Made by a program: the position numbers and the translations under genes
Shown: positions 1-9,179 of the stretch, piece after piece
Numbering within the stretch: the stretch's first letter is position 1
Layout of the letters: each line of letters opens with the position of its first letter
The notes under the pieces: generated by a model
Seen by the model: only the letters and a program-made list of their open reading frames with translations
What the model was told of the DNA's origin: nothing
Database searches by the model: none
Origin: CALGYY01 sp963678485
Lineage (GTDB): Bacteria > Bacteroidota > Bacteroidia > Bacteroidales > CAIWKO01
Assembly: GCA_963678485.1 (NCBI GenBank)
Contig: OY782882.1
Coordinates: 2,790,001-2,854,000, forward strand
Reading direction: 5' to 3'
DNA length: 64,000 nucleotides

Positions 1-28
1 ATTCTGATAAATAGAATTTTTTTTCAAT

Positions 29-1171
29 CTATTTTTTTACAAAACGTGAGGTAGTCATGTTGGAATGTCCCTTCAGCGTCAGTAAATACATTCCACTTGG
101 CAAATCACTAACTTCAATAATACCATTATTGACAGAGCCTGTCTTCACTGCAGATCCCAGAGTGTTGAAGATGGTGAATTGTTCCATGCCTTCAAAGTTC
201 TGAAGAAATAGCTGGTCATTGGCTGGATTCGGGAACACTAACAAATTCGCAGATTGGTCTACATTGTCGATGCCGGCGGGATCGTAAACGGCCGTACCAT
301 CATAATAAATACTCGTAGCTTTAGTGAAATTGTCACTCCCAAAATTCATCATTAATAGTGCATATCGCGCATTCTCTCTCCAGAAAATATAGCGATTGCT
401 TATTGTTTGTTGTCCTTGTGAAATACCAAATGCGGCAAGCATGGGCGCTGGAGCAGGACTACCATTCATATAAAAACTATCGATTTGGACCGACATGCGT
501 TTTACCAATAATACATCATAGGCATTGCTTGCACCTGAAGCTGTTGGTACACGCAGGGTTCCCCATGCTACAATAGTATCACGACGCATAATGTGAGAAA
601 TTTTTTGACAGGGCGCGTGGTTCAAACCATAGGCAGTGATGGAGAGTTGAAAATTTACGGCCATAGGTGTTGAGGTATACCAGACAGATCCTGCTGTTGT
701 TGGAAAGGGCATAAGATAAGAGGAGCTTGCAAAATCGAAATGTTGAGCAGGGAAGATGCAGGAATCAGCCGTATTTCCTGTTAAACTTACTAAGCATGTG
801 CGTTGGTCGTTCACAACAAATCCAAGACAATTTGCTCCATCCGAAGCAGTGCGGTAATAATAATCACTCTTATACCACCAGTTGGGAACGAAAGGAATGG
901 ATAAGTTGGTATCAGCAAAAGTGGCTGTTGGGAAATTAGCATTTGCGGCAGTGATATAATTAATGGCAGCAGGGCTATTCTGAACCAGATCTGAATAGTT
1001 CCAGTACTGTGCTGGACCGATACTGGGTGCAATAAAGCCTGAAGTGTCGGCACTAATGGCAGACATGGACCCCGGTGTGAAACTAGTGTTAGCTTGTGTG
1101 AGTGTGATTTGAGCGTGAAGCTGCATACTGCAAATAAAGATGGCAACAAAAAATAGTAAGTGTTTTCGCAT
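29..1171 (-). CDS. Secreted protein with T9SS type A sorting domain
   Basis: The 380-aa product starts at an ATG with a signal peptide: MRKH, a hydrophobic stretch, then a cleavage site near LHAQ at about residue 20. The middle (about 25-290) shows no motif I recognise and is probably a beta-rich extracellular domain. The last ~75 residues carry the Bacteroidota C-terminal sorting domain: 'VFPNPANDQ' near 310, 'IFNTLG', 'LPSGMYLL', and a basic end, RFVKK. Such proteins cross the inner membrane by Sec and the outer membrane by the type IX system, which removes the tail and anchors or releases them. The next minus-strand gene (1254-2177) is also T9SS cargo but is separated by 82 bp. No TAnnTTTG box was found upstream. 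The export route is well supported; the function of the body is unknown. Confidence 0.85.
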   Translation of the reverse strand: MRKHLLFFVAIFICSMQLHAQITLTQANTSFTPGSMSAISADTSGFIAPSIGPAQYWNYSDLVQNSPAAINYITAANANFPTATFADTNLSIPFVPNWWYKSDYYYRTASDGANCLGFVVNDQRTCLVSLTGNTADSCIFPAQHFDFASSSYLMPFPTTAGSVWYTSTPMAVNFQLSITAYGLNHAPCQKISHIMRRDTIVAWGTLRVPTASGASNAYDVLLVKRMSVQIDSFYMNGSPAPAPMLAAFGISQGQQTISNRYIFWRENARYALLMMNFGSDNFTKATSIYYDGTAVYDPAGIDNVDQSANLLVFPNPANDQLFLQNFEGMEQFTIFNTLGSAVKTGSVNNGIIEVSDLPSGMYLLTLKGHSNMTTSRFVKK

Positions 1172-1253
1172 GATGTAGATTTTATTGTTTCCCTACTCAT
1201 TTGGCTTTTCGGTTTCGCCCCTGCATTTATAACTGGTACAGGTTTCCATTTTT

Positions 1254-2177
1254 TTATCGGTTAATTATGAATTTTTTTATTTCAAAATGCTTATTGGTGG
1301 AATACTTCAGAAGATATATACCATTGTTGAATGTTGAAATATCAATATCTTTTCCTGTAAAATTCCTGTTGGTATAAAGGGTTTGTCCATTATAATTAAA
1401 AATCTGAACAGATGAATTTGCCGTTGCTTCTTTGCAATTAATTGTCAAATGTGTTGTTGCTGGATTTGGTGAAATGGAAATCAGATTGTAAGCCTGAAAT
1501 TCTTCAACACCTTCAACCCAATCTTCGAAATGCAAATCGTCGAACATTAACCCATCTTTATTGGTCTGCAAACTATCACTCACAAAGGTGAAACGATAAA
1601 GAATAGTGTCGCCATTGGTCACATTATAGAAATGACCTAATGGGGCTAAGTTCACACCGAATTGCTGCCACCCATTGGAATTACCCGTCAATACAGGAAT
1701 GGGTGTGCCAAACCAATTCCAATACCAATACATTGAACTGGTGCTGTCTATTAAAACAGTATCATTAATCATATCAATCCATGTAATGCCATTATCTGGT
1801 GAAAATTCAATGGAGCCAAAATCTGTTAAAGTATCTGAATTGACGTAATAATATCCGGCCAGAATAGCGGTATGAGGCCATTCAAATCCACCCCCATCAG
1901 CAACATTTTTTATAATAAAAACTGAGGTGTCGCTAGGCGGATATGAGTTATCCAAATCAGTTACTATCACATTTGGTAAACTATTGGCACTGGTAAAAAC
2001 CGTTTTTGTTGGAGGACCAATATGCCAACTGTTATTAGGATGATTGATGGTATCGATATTAATGTGGAAAAACATCGAAGGGTCTTCAAAGGTGATAGTG
2101 TAATAGTTGTCTTCCCATTGGGCGAAGGTCAGTGTGGCAATCATCAACATCGAAAATGTAAGCGCGAGTTTTTTCAT
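1254..2177 (-). CDS. Secreted protein with T9SS type A sorting domain
   Basis: This 307-aa protein begins MKKLALTFSMLMIATLTFAQ, a clear Sec signal peptide with cleavage after AQ. Residues 20-220 contain aromatic and Asp/Asn-rich beta-type sequence ('DGLMFDDLHFEDW' near 210) resembling jelly-roll or lectin-like modules of exported Bacteroidota proteins, but no catalytic motif is visible. The C-terminus is a T9SS sorting domain: 'ISPNPATTHLTI', 'IFNYNGQTLY', 'FNNGIYLLKY', ending KKFIINR. It lies upstream of another T9SS protein on the same strand. The 209 bp to the divergent adenosine deaminase-like gene should hold its promoter, though I see no perfect -7 box on this strand. Molecular function unknown. 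Confidence 0.85.
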   Translation of the reverse strand: MKKLALTFSMLMIATLTFAQWEDNYYTITFEDPSMFFHINIDTINHPNNSWHIGPPTKTVFTSANSLPNVIVTDLDNSYPPSDTSVFIIKNVADGGGFEWPHTAILAGYYYVNSDTLTDFGSIEFSPDNGITWIDMINDTVLIDSTSSMYWYWNWFGTPIPVLTGNSNGWQQFGVNLAPLGHFYNVTNGDTILYRFTFVSDSLQTNKDGLMFDDLHFEDWVEGVEEFQAYNLISISPNPATTHLTINCKEATANSSVQIFNYNGQTLYTNRNFTGKDIDISTFNNGIYLLKYSTNKHFEIKKFIINR

Positions 2178-2374
2178 GTCAATTAATTTAGGTAATTATC
2201 AGTATGAAAAACGCATTGTATTTATAGTAAGAATAACCTATACAGTTTTAACAGTAACAATCTTAAACAAAAATACACAAAACATTTAATATAATGTTAT
2301 CTTTAATACACTGAATTTTTCTGATTTCCTGTTGGTTCTACAGGGAATCAACTATAAATATCATATTAGTTTTA

Positions 2375-2382
2375 TACCTTTG
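2375..2382 (+). promoter_or_regulatory. Bacteroidota -7 box TACCTTTG, probably giving a leaderless mRNA
   Basis: A perfect TAnnTTTG match ends only 4 nt before the ATG at 2387. Transcription normally starts a few bases after this box, so the mRNA would begin at or next to the start codon. No -33 TTG is seen at the usual distance. Confidence 0.6.
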
Positions 2383-2386
2383 CACC

Positions 2387-3337
2387 ATGTCGGAAACATA
2401 CTCTAAAATATTCATAAATGCCCTTAAACAAGGCGATAGAAGCGCGCTGGCGCTTGCTCCCAAAAGCGATCTTCACAACCATTCACTGTTGGGTAGCAGA
2501 AGAAGCAAAATTGAAGAATGGTTGGGTCGCGATATTCCCGCTCCACCGGCGATAATGCAAAGTATTGCTGAGATGGATCAGTATCTTTTTGGAGTATTAG
2601 CACCACCATTGATGAGCCACGAGGGATTTGCCTATGCCATGGGTGCTGCATTTCAGCAGGCCAAAGCCGATGGTGTGACCATACTTGAGATGAGTGTTGA
2701 TTCCAGTTTTGTCAGGGCATTCCCCAACGGTGCTTCTGAGTTGGTTGAAATCATTAAAACGCAAAAAAATTCTCATGCAGCAGAGTTAATATTTATTCCT
2801 CAACTCGGCATTAATCGGGGATCTCAACCAGATTGGGTAATGGATGATTTACTACAGGCTTTTGATACCGGCTATTTCCAGTCAATCGATATGTATGGTG
2901 ATGAACTGGTGCAGCCAGCAGAGGTCTTTAAAGATGTTTACCGCACAGCGTCTGCAGCAGGACTTCATCTGAAAGCACATGTGGGCGAATTTGGTGATGC
3001 TGAATCTGTGCGCCATACAGTTGAAGTGCTGGAGTTAGAACAGGTACAACATGGAATTTCAGCTGCATCCTCCTCCGAAATCATGAAATGGCTGAGCAAG
3101 AACAATATTCAATTAAATGTCTGTCCGACCTCGAATGTAATGCTGAGTCGTGCCCAAAGCATTGCAACTCATCCTATACGTATACTTTTTGATCATGGGG
3201 TTAAGGTGACTATCAATACCGATGATCTGATGATTTTCGATCAAAGTATATGTGATGAATATTTCAATCTCTTTGAATCCGGGCTTTTTTCAGCCGAAGA
3301 ATTGGATGTTATCAGGCAGCAGGGAATCATGTGCTAA
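2387..3337 (+). CDS. Adenosine deaminase-like metal hydrolase
   Basis: A 316-aa amidohydrolase of the adenosine/adenine/AMP deaminase family, predicted cytosolic. All family motifs are visible: the metal-binding DLHNH (His30, His32), KAHVGE with metal ligand His198 and catalytic Glu201, QHG (His222), VCPTSN (246-250), and NTDD with metal and base-binding Asp279-Asp280. The expected reaction is hydrolytic deamination of adenosine or a related purine. The substrate cannot be fixed, because the N-terminal region (40-75) differs from classical Add. The protein stops shortly after the last motif ('IRQQGIMC'), so the final helix is shorter than in typical ~330-350-aa members. It stands alone, with a promoter box right at its start, and is followed 104 bp later by the ileS operon. 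Confidence 0.8.
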   Translation: MSETYSKIFINALKQGDRSALALAPKSDLHNHSLLGSRRSKIEEWLGRDIPAPPAIMQSIAEMDQYLFGVLAPPLMSHEGFAYAMGAAFQQAKADGVTILEMSVDSSFVRAFPNGASELVEIIKTQKNSHAAELIFIPQLGINRGSQPDWVMDDLLQAFDTGYFQSIDMYGDELVQPAEVFKDVYRTASAAGLHLKAHVGEFGDAESVRHTVEVLELEQVQHGISAASSSEIMKWLSKNNIQLNVCPTSNVMLSRAQSIATHPIRILFDHGVKVTINTDDLMIFDQSICDEYFNLFESGLFSAEELDVIRQQGIMC

Positions 3338-3380
3338 TTTGTTAATATACTGTTGTATTATTGGGAGCTCGTCCCAATGA

Positions 3381-3410
3381 TTGGGCATTGCCAAAAAAAT
3401 CGTAAATTTG
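3381..3410 (+). promoter_or_regulatory. Promoter of the ileS operon (-33 TTG, -7 TAAATTTG)
   Basis: A TTG at 3381-3383 is followed after 19 bp by TAAATTTG at 3403-3410, a perfect Bacteroidota TAnnTTTG box at normal spacing. The leader to the ileS ATG at 3442 would be about 25 nt. Confidence 0.7.
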
Positions 3411-3441
3411 CAGTCATTTTTTAATATGCTATCGTTATAAC

Positions 3442-6400
3442 ATGAGTCAGAAATACAAAGAGTACAAGCATCTCGATCTGAACCGCATCGCGGGAGAGGT
3501 GAAGCTATCATGGGAAGAACAACAGATCTTTCTGCAAAGCATCGAAACACGTCGTGGTCATACACCATTCGTTTTTTATGAAGGTCCGCCCTCAGCTAAC
3601 GGTCAACCCGGCATTCACCATGTGATGGCTCGTGCCATCAAGGATTTGTTCTGTCGCTACAAAACTATGAAGGGTTTTTTCGTAGAACGTAAGGCTGGCT
3701 GGGATACACACGGTCTCCCCATCGAAATTGCCGTTGAAAAAACACTGGGCATCACCAAAGAAGATATTGGTAAATCCATTAGCATCGAAGATTACAACAA
3801 AGCCTGCCGCAAGGAGGTTATGAAGTACAAGGATCTTTGGGACGATCTGACTCAGCAAATGGGATATTGGGTGGATCTTGAACATCCGTATATCACCTTC
3901 GACAATAAATACATTGAAAGTGTTTGGAATCTTTTAGGCAAACTCCATGAAAAAGGATTGCTTTATAAAGGATTTACCATCCAGCCATATTCTCCTGCTG
4001 CCGGCACTGGCCTTAGTTCGCACGAATTAAACCTCCCTGGTTGCTACAAAAATGTGAAGGACAATACAGTGGTTGCTCAATTCAAAGTGGTTGAAAACGA
4101 TCACCCTCTGGTTAAAAAGCTGGTTCCTTTGAAACACGGAGAGTTATTTATGCTCGCATGGACCACTACACCATGGACACTGCCTTCAAACACTGCACTC
4201 GCTGTTGGAAAAGATGTGGAGTATAGTTTGGTGCATACATTCAATCAATATACATTCCGTCCAATCACCGTTATTTTAGCCACAGCCCTGGTGGGAAAAT
4301 ATTTTCCTGAGAAAAATGCCGGTCTGAGTTTCGATGAATATCGTGGAGGCGAAAAGGTAATTCCCTTCAAAATTATTACTGCCTTTAAGGGAAGCGAGCT
4401 AAAAGATTTGCGTTATGAGCAACTGCTTCCCTACGCGCAACCTGAAGACGGAGATGCCTTTAAAGTGGTACTTGGTGATTTTGTTACTACCGAAGATGGC
4501 ACCGGTGTGGTACACATTGCTCCAAGCTTTGGTGCAGACGATTTCCGTACTGCCAAACAGAATGGATTGGGTTCACTTACCTTGGTTGACAAACAGGGAC
4601 GCTTTACTTCTGAAATGGGCGAATTTGCTGGTCAATACGTTAAACCTGATTATCATCCTGAGGTTGAACATCAGAGCGATGAGCCTGTTGATATCAAAAT
4701 TATTATCAAACTTAAAAAGGAAAATCGCGCCTTTAAGGCTGAAAAATACGAACATTCCTATCCACATTGCTGGAGGACTGACAAGCCAATTCTTTACTAT
4801 CCGCTTGATTCCTGGTTTATCCGCTCCACCGCTTTTAAGGATCGGATGATTGAACTTAATAATACCATTCAGTGGAAGCCCGAAGCTACTGGTAGCGGTC
4901 GTTTTGGAAACTGGTTGGAAAATCTGGTTGACTGGAATCTTTCGCGCTCCCGTTTTTGGGGTGTGCCTCTACCTGTATGGTCAACCGAAGACCGCAGTGA
5001 GCAAATCTGCATCGGTTCGATTGCCCAGCTTAGAGAAGAAATAGAAAAATCGGTTGCTGCCGGTTTAATGACTTCAAATCCTTATGCAGCCTGGAAACCG
5101 GGCGACATGAGTGAAGAGAATTATAGTCTGATCGATATTCACCGTCCCTATGTAGATGAGGTAGTATTGCTCTCTGCTTCCGGAAAAAAGATGCTCCGGG
5201 AATCGGATCTCATCGATGTTTGGTTCGACTCGGGCGCCATGCCGTATGCGCAGTTTCACTATCCGTTCGAAAATGTAGATCAATTCGAAAAGAACTTCCC
5301 TGCTGATTTCATCGCTGAAGGCGTTGATCAAACGAGAGGTTGGTTTTTTACCTTGCATGCGATTGCTGTGATGTTGTTTGACTCTGTCGCATACAAGACC
5401 GTTGTTTCCAATGGATTGGTGCTCGATAAAAACGGTAATAAGATGTCCAAACGCCTTGGTAATGGCGTTGATCCATTTGAGATTATTAATAAGTTTGGTC
5501 CGGATGCCACCCGCTGGTATATGTTGACCAATGCTCAACCCTGGGACAATCTTAAGTTTGATGAAGATGGAATTAGCGAAGTACAGCGCAAATTCTTTGG
5601 TACACTTTATAACACCTATGCTTTCTTTGCACTCTATGCCAACATCGATGGATTTACGTTCAATGAGAAAGAAATTCCCGTTAGCGAAAGACCTGAAATT
5701 GACCGTTGGATTCTTTCCGAATTGAATACTTTAATTCGTGAAGCTGATGAAAGTTATTCCGAATTCGAGCCAACCCGTGCTGGACGTGCAATTCAGAATT
5801 TTGTAAATGAATTCCTAAGCAATTGGTATGTCAGGTTATGCCGCCGTCGTTTCTGGAAAGGCGAGTATACAGCCGATAAAATTGCAGCATACCAGACTTT
5901 ATACACCTGTCTGGATGTGGTTTCGAAACTGATCGCACCCATTGCTCCATTCTTTGCCGATCGTTTGTATATTGATTTGAATGCAGTGACCGGTAAAGAA
6001 AATGCCGCTTCTGTGCATTTGGCTTCATTCCCTGTATCTCAAGATGAATTCATTGATACTGATTTGGAGCAAAGGATGCAAATGGCACAGAAGATTTCTT
6101 CGATGGTTCTGTCGTTGCGCAAACGCACCAACATCAGGGTTCGTCAGCCTCTCGGGAAGATTATGATTCCAGTTGGAGATGATACTATGAAGAATCGCAT
6201 CGAGGCAATGAAAGGTTTGATCCTTTCTGAGGTAAATGTAAAAGAACTAGAATTCATTCAACTCAGCGGAAGCGTTTTAGTGAAAAAGATAAAACCCGAT
6301 TTCAAAGCGCTGGGACCAAGATATGGCAAATGGATGAAGCAGATTGCTGCGGCCATCACCGCTTTCAGTCAGGAAGATATTGTTCGCATTGAGACCGATG

Positions 6401-6816
6401 GTCATTATCTGATGCCGATTGAAGGACAGGAAGTTGAAGTTTTGCTGAGTGATGTTGAGATTATTACTGAAGATATTCCAGGTTGGGTAGTCGCAAATCA
6501 GGGTACCACAACGGTAGCTTTGGATATCACCTTAACCAACGATTTGAAGGAAGAAGGAATTGCCAGAGAATTAATCAATCGTATTCAGAACCTTCGCAAG
6601 GACAAGGGTTTTGATGTTACCGATAGCATTATAGTAAAGGTGGAGGAGCATCCTGAAATTATTTCAGCCGTTAAGAACAATTTTACTTATATTTGCTCCG
6701 AGACTCTGGCCAAGGATCTTGAAATTCTTGTGAAAGTGGTTGAAAACGACAAGTTTTCTGTGGATTTGACGGATGAGATCAGTGTTGATGTCTTCATTGC
6801 CCGAACCAATAAATAA
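3442..6816 (+). CDS. ileS: Isoleucyl-tRNA synthetase, long type-2 form
   Basis: Class I aminoacyl-tRNA synthetase of 1,124 aa that charges tRNA-Ile in the cytosol. The ATP-binding signature follows EGPPSANGQPGIHH (47-60). The CP1 editing domain shows 'TTPWTLPSNTALAV' and 'GTGVVHIAPSFGADD'. 'FDSGAMPYAQ' and the KMSKR loop (about 668-672) complete the catalytic core, followed by the anticodon-binding domain and a long C-terminal extension. Length and motif style match the eukaryote-like type-2 enzyme rather than the ~930-aa bacterial type 1. The HxGH signature reads GIHH, the natural first/third-residue swap found in some type-2 enzymes. It leads an operon with a DksA-like protein, lspA and a PHP phosphatase, spaced 30, 3 and 17 bp, from a clear promoter at 3381-3410. 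Confidence 0.97.
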   Translation: MSQKYKEYKHLDLNRIAGEVKLSWEEQQIFLQSIETRRGHTPFVFYEGPPSANGQPGIHHVMARAIKDLFCRYKTMKGFFVERKAGWDTHGLPIEIAVEKTLGITKEDIGKSISIEDYNKACRKEVMKYKDLWDDLTQQMGYWVDLEHPYITFDNKYIESVWNLLGKLHEKGLLYKGFTIQPYSPAAGTGLSSHELNLPGCYKNVKDNTVVAQFKVVENDHPLVKKLVPLKHGELFMLAWTTTPWTLPSNTALAVGKDVEYSLVHTFNQYTFRPITVILATALVGKYFPEKNAGLSFDEYRGGEKVIPFKIITAFKGSELKDLRYEQLLPYAQPEDGDAFKVVLGDFVTTEDGTGVVHIAPSFGADDFRTAKQNGLGSLTLVDKQGRFTSEMGEFAGQYVKPDYHPEVEHQSDEPVDIKIIIKLKKENRAFKAEKYEHSYPHCWRTDKPILYYPLDSWFIRSTAFKDRMIELNNTIQWKPEATGSGRFGNWLENLVDWNLSRSRFWGVPLPVWSTEDRSEQICIGSIAQLREEIEKSVAAGLMTSNPYAAWKPGDMSEENYSLIDIHRPYVDEVVLLSASGKKMLRESDLIDVWFDSGAMPYAQFHYPFENVDQFEKNFPADFIAEGVDQTRGWFFTLHAIAVMLFDSVAYKTVVSNGLVLDKNGNKMSKRLGNGVDPFEIINKFGPDATRWYMLTNAQPWDNLKFDEDGISEVQRKFFGTLYNTYAFFALYANIDGFTFNEKEIPVSERPEIDRWILSELNTLIREADESYSEFEPTRAGRAIQNFVNEFLSNWYVRLCRRRFWKGEYTADKIAAYQTLYTCLDVVSKLIAPIAPFFADRLYIDLNAVTGKENAASVHLASFPVSQDEFIDTDLEQRMQMAQKISSMVLSLRKRTNIRVRQPLGKIMIPVGDDTMKNRIEAMKGLILSEVNVKELEFIQLSGSVLVKKIKPDFKALGPRYGKWMKQIAAAITAFSQEDIVRIETDGHYLMPIEGQEVEVLLSDVEIITEDIPGWVVANQGTTTVALDITLTNDLKEEGIARELINRIQNLRKDKGFDVTDSIIVKVEEHPEIISAVKNNFTYICSETLAKDLEILVKVVENDKFSVDLTDEISVDVFIARTNK

Positions 6817-6846
6817 ACCGGAATTAATTACCATAACCTGCCCCTT

Positions 6847-7257
6847 ATGAAAAAGGAAGAGAAGAAAGAACCCAAGGAAAAGACACATTTCTCCGACGAA
6901 GAATTACAAGAATTTAAAGAAATTATTCTTGCTAAGTTGGAAGAAGCCAATAAAGACCTCGATCTGTTGAAAGAAGCATATTCCAATAGCGGCGGTGCCG
7001 ATGTGAACGATACTTCACCAACATTTAAGGTTCTTGAAGAAGGATCTCAGGTGTTATCGAAAGAGGAGAATAGTCAATTGGCCATGCGTCAGATTAAGTT
7101 TATTCGTGATTTGGAGAATGCACTTATCCGCATCGAGAATAAAACCTATGGCATTTGCCGCGTCACTGGAAAATTGATTTCCAAAGAACGTTTACGCTCA
7201 GTACCTCATGCTACTATGAGTATTGAAGCTAAATTACTTCAGCCTAAGAAAAAATAA
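6847..7257 (+). CDS. TraR/DksA family protein
   Basis: A 136-aa protein with a charged N-terminus (MKKEEKKEPKEK), a coiled-coil region about 18-75 with 'DVNDTSP' at the tip, and a DksA-type C-terminal segment 'YGICRVTGKLI' (about 113-123). DksA/TraR proteins enter the secondary channel of RNA polymerase and tune transcription with ppGpp. Here the zinc-finger region keeps one Cys; the other zinc-ligand positions are missing or replaced, as is common in Bacteroidota homologues, so zinc binding is doubtful. It sits 30 bp after ileS and 3 bp before lspA, a linkage typical of this phylum. The start is the ATG at 6847, with no Shine-Dalgarno. Confidence 0.88.
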   Translation: MKKEEKKEPKEKTHFSDEELQEFKEIILAKLEEANKDLDLLKEAYSNSGGADVNDTSPTFKVLEEGSQVLSKEENSQLAMRQIKFIRDLENALIRIENKTYGICRVTGKLISKERLRSVPHATMSIEAKLLQPKKK

Positions 7258-7260
7258 GCG

Positions 7261-7950
7261 GTGACTATTTCCAATAAAAAAGGTCTGATTGCCGCCCTGG
7301 TGCCGGTTTTTTCAATACTATTGATTGATCAGATCGTCAAAATTTATATAAAGACCCACTACTATTTGGGCGAATCCGTATTTGTCTCAGGCAAGTGGTT
7401 CATCCTGCATTTTATTGAAAATAACGGGATGTCGTTTGGGATGGAGTTTGCCGGAGCCAATGGTAAATTGTTTCTCACCTTGTTTCGCATTATTGCTGCC
7501 GCAGGCATTGCATGGTATCTGCATACATTAGTAAAAAAGAAAAGTAATATATATCTGATTATTACATTTTCACTTGTACTGGCCGGTGCTGTCGGTAATA
7601 TTATTGATTGCATGTTCTACGGGATGATCTTTAGCGAAAGTCTTCCATATCCTTCTGCTCCTGCAATTATGTTTCCTCCGGGAGGTGGTTACGAAGCCTT
7701 TATGCATGGGAAAGTAGTCGACATGTTGTATTTTCCTATCATCGAATCTACCTGGCCATCCTGGATGCCTTTTGTCGGTGGAGAGTCGTTCTCTTTCTTT
7801 TCACCTGTATTTAATATTGCCGATTCTGCTATAACTGTCGGTGTTCTGGTATTGCTACTCTTTCAAAAATGGTTGTTCAGAAAACCTGCAGTGGAAAACG
7901 CAGAGGAATCGGTATCAACCCCTGACTCACCAGAAGTGCCGCAGCAGTAG
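7261..7950 (+). CDS. lspA: Lipoprotein signal peptidase (signal peptidase II)
   Basis: A 229-aa inner-membrane aspartyl protease that removes the signal peptide of prolipoproteins after lipidation. Conserved regions are visible: 'LIDQIVK' (21-27), 'IENNGMSFG' (52-60), 'AGAVGNIIDCMFYG' (108-121), catalytic Asp154 in 'GKVVDML' and Asp188 in 'FNIADSAI'. Four membrane helices are expected. It is longer than the ~165-aa proteobacterial enzyme owing to a Pro/Gly-rich insertion at about 122-150 before the first catalytic Asp and a Glu/Pro-rich tail after 205. The start is GTG at 7261, three bases after the previous stop, with no Shine-Dalgarno, implying coupling to the DksA-like gene. Confidence 0.95.
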   Translation: MTISNKKGLIAALVPVFSILLIDQIVKIYIKTHYYLGESVFVSGKWFILHFIENNGMSFGMEFAGANGKLFLTLFRIIAAAGIAWYLHTLVKKKSNIYLIITFSLVLAGAVGNIIDCMFYGMIFSESLPYPSAPAIMFPPGGGYEAFMHGKVVDMLYFPIIESTWPSWMPFVGGESFSFFSPVFNIADSAITVGVLVLLLFQKWLFRKPAVENAEESVSTPDSPEVPQQ

Positions 7951-7967
7951 TCCTTCAAAACATCTTT

Positions 7968-8813
7968 ATGCTTCGCCTAACGAATTATCATACGCACTCA
8001 CATTTTTGTGATGGCGCCGCTGCACCTGAAGAATACGTGAAAGCCGCATTGGATGAGGGTTTCGAAGCAATCGGGTTTTCATCTCATGCGCCGCTGCCTT
8101 TCGAAAACCTCTGGAGTATACAGCCCGGAAAGTTAACTGAATATATCAGTGAAATACAACAAATCAAACTATCCTACCAAGGGAAGATTAAAGTATGGCT
8201 TGGTCTTGAAGTAGATCATGTGCCGGGAATGACATCTGATTTTTCCAATCTTTATAAAAACTATCCGCTGGATTATCTGATTGGCGCAGTCCATCTGGTT
8301 ACTTCGGAAGCAAGCAAGGAGCTATGGTTCATCGATGGCCCTTTTGCTCATTATGATGAAGGACTGAAGGATATTTTTAATATGGATATCAAACGCGGTG
8401 TCGACTGCTATTTTCAGCAGCTTTGGAATATGATACGTCACCAAACCTTCGACGTCCTTGCGCATGCTGATAAGATCAAAATGAATAATCGTGATCGTTA
8501 TTTTAGTACCGACGACGCATGGTACAAGGAATACATAAGTAAGACCGTGGAAATTATTGCTGAACGTGCTTGCATCGTGGAAATCAATACCCGTGGCATA
8601 TACAAAAAGCGCAGCGCCGAGTTTTACCCATCAGTAAGTATGCTGGAAGCTCTGTTTATGAAGAAAGTGCCGGTTACCATTAGTACGGATGCGCATTTGC
8701 CTTCAGAGATATCACTTCAATGGAAGGAAGCACAGCAATGCCTTTACGACATTGGATACCGCGAAATTATGATGTTGGGCGAGCAAGGCTGGAAAGCACG
8801 ACCAATCCATTAA
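7968..8813 (+). CDS. PHP-domain histidinol-phosphatase
   Basis: A 281-aa PHP-superfamily phosphoesterase. The N-terminus reads 'TNYHTHSHFCDG' (HxH metal ligands), followed by 'GFSSHAPLP' near 40-48, 'GLEVDHVPG', 'HADKIK' and 'ISTDAHLPSEI' near 240. These are the metal-binding clusters of the HisK (HolPase) family, which dephosphorylates L-histidinol phosphate in histidine synthesis. No other his gene is present, so a different phosphomonoester substrate remains possible. It begins 17 bp after lspA and is the last gene of the ileS operon. Its stop codon is immediately followed by the structured island at 8816-9571. Confidence 0.8.
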   Translation: MLRLTNYHTHSHFCDGAAAPEEYVKAALDEGFEAIGFSSHAPLPFENLWSIQPGKLTEYISEIQQIKLSYQGKIKVWLGLEVDHVPGMTSDFSNLYKNYPLDYLIGAVHLVTSEASKELWFIDGPFAHYDEGLKDIFNMDIKRGVDCYFQQLWNMIRHQTFDVLAHADKIKMNNRDRYFSTDDAWYKEYISKTVEIIAERACIVEINTRGIYKKRSAEFYPSVSMLEALFMKKVPVTISTDAHLPSEISLQWKEAQQCLYDIGYREIMMLGEQGWKARPIH

Positions 8814-9179
8814 TAAGTGACTGTCCATAAAGTCCGCCTACGGCCTTGTCCTCGTGTGGTCGGGCAGTCGATTATTCCACTCATACCCTACAACACTTCG
8901 GACGCCATTTATACGGAGACTTAGTGTTAGCCAATGAGTTAAGAGGAATCAGGCGGAAAAGTTTAGGGACAATATTATTATTCATAGAACGAATAGATAG
9001 TATAACCTTTCTTAAACTGCGAATGTCACGAATCATCGCGAATGAAGACCTATTTTATAATAGTATGTAAATATTCCATTATTAAGGAGTCTATTATCTT
9101 GATATCGTTTTGCAATGCCACTATTCAGAGCGCGCGCGCGGGCCTGTCAAAGCAAGCGGGCGTGGGCGGGCTGTGAATC

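Noticed and set aside
811..1200. 129-codon minus-strand frame overlapping the first T9SS gene
   Set aside because: It is out of frame with a gene that has a signal peptide and sorting domain, and its sequence has no recognisable feature.
3290..3337. Frameshift at the end of the adenosine deaminase-like gene
   Set aside because: The end is short, but no continuation of the family's C-terminal helix was recognised in the ~100 bp before ileS, which contain the ileS promoter instead.
5074..5538. 154-codon minus-strand frame inside ileS
   Set aside because: It lies wholly within a well-supported synthetase gene, and its translation has no coherent motif. It is a shadow frame.
8888..8932. Integron attC site at the AACACT/AGTGTT palindrome
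   Set aside because: The 3' core would need GTTRRRY. The sequence reads GTTAGCC, and the 5' RYYYAAC core is missing, so it does not meet the attC definition.
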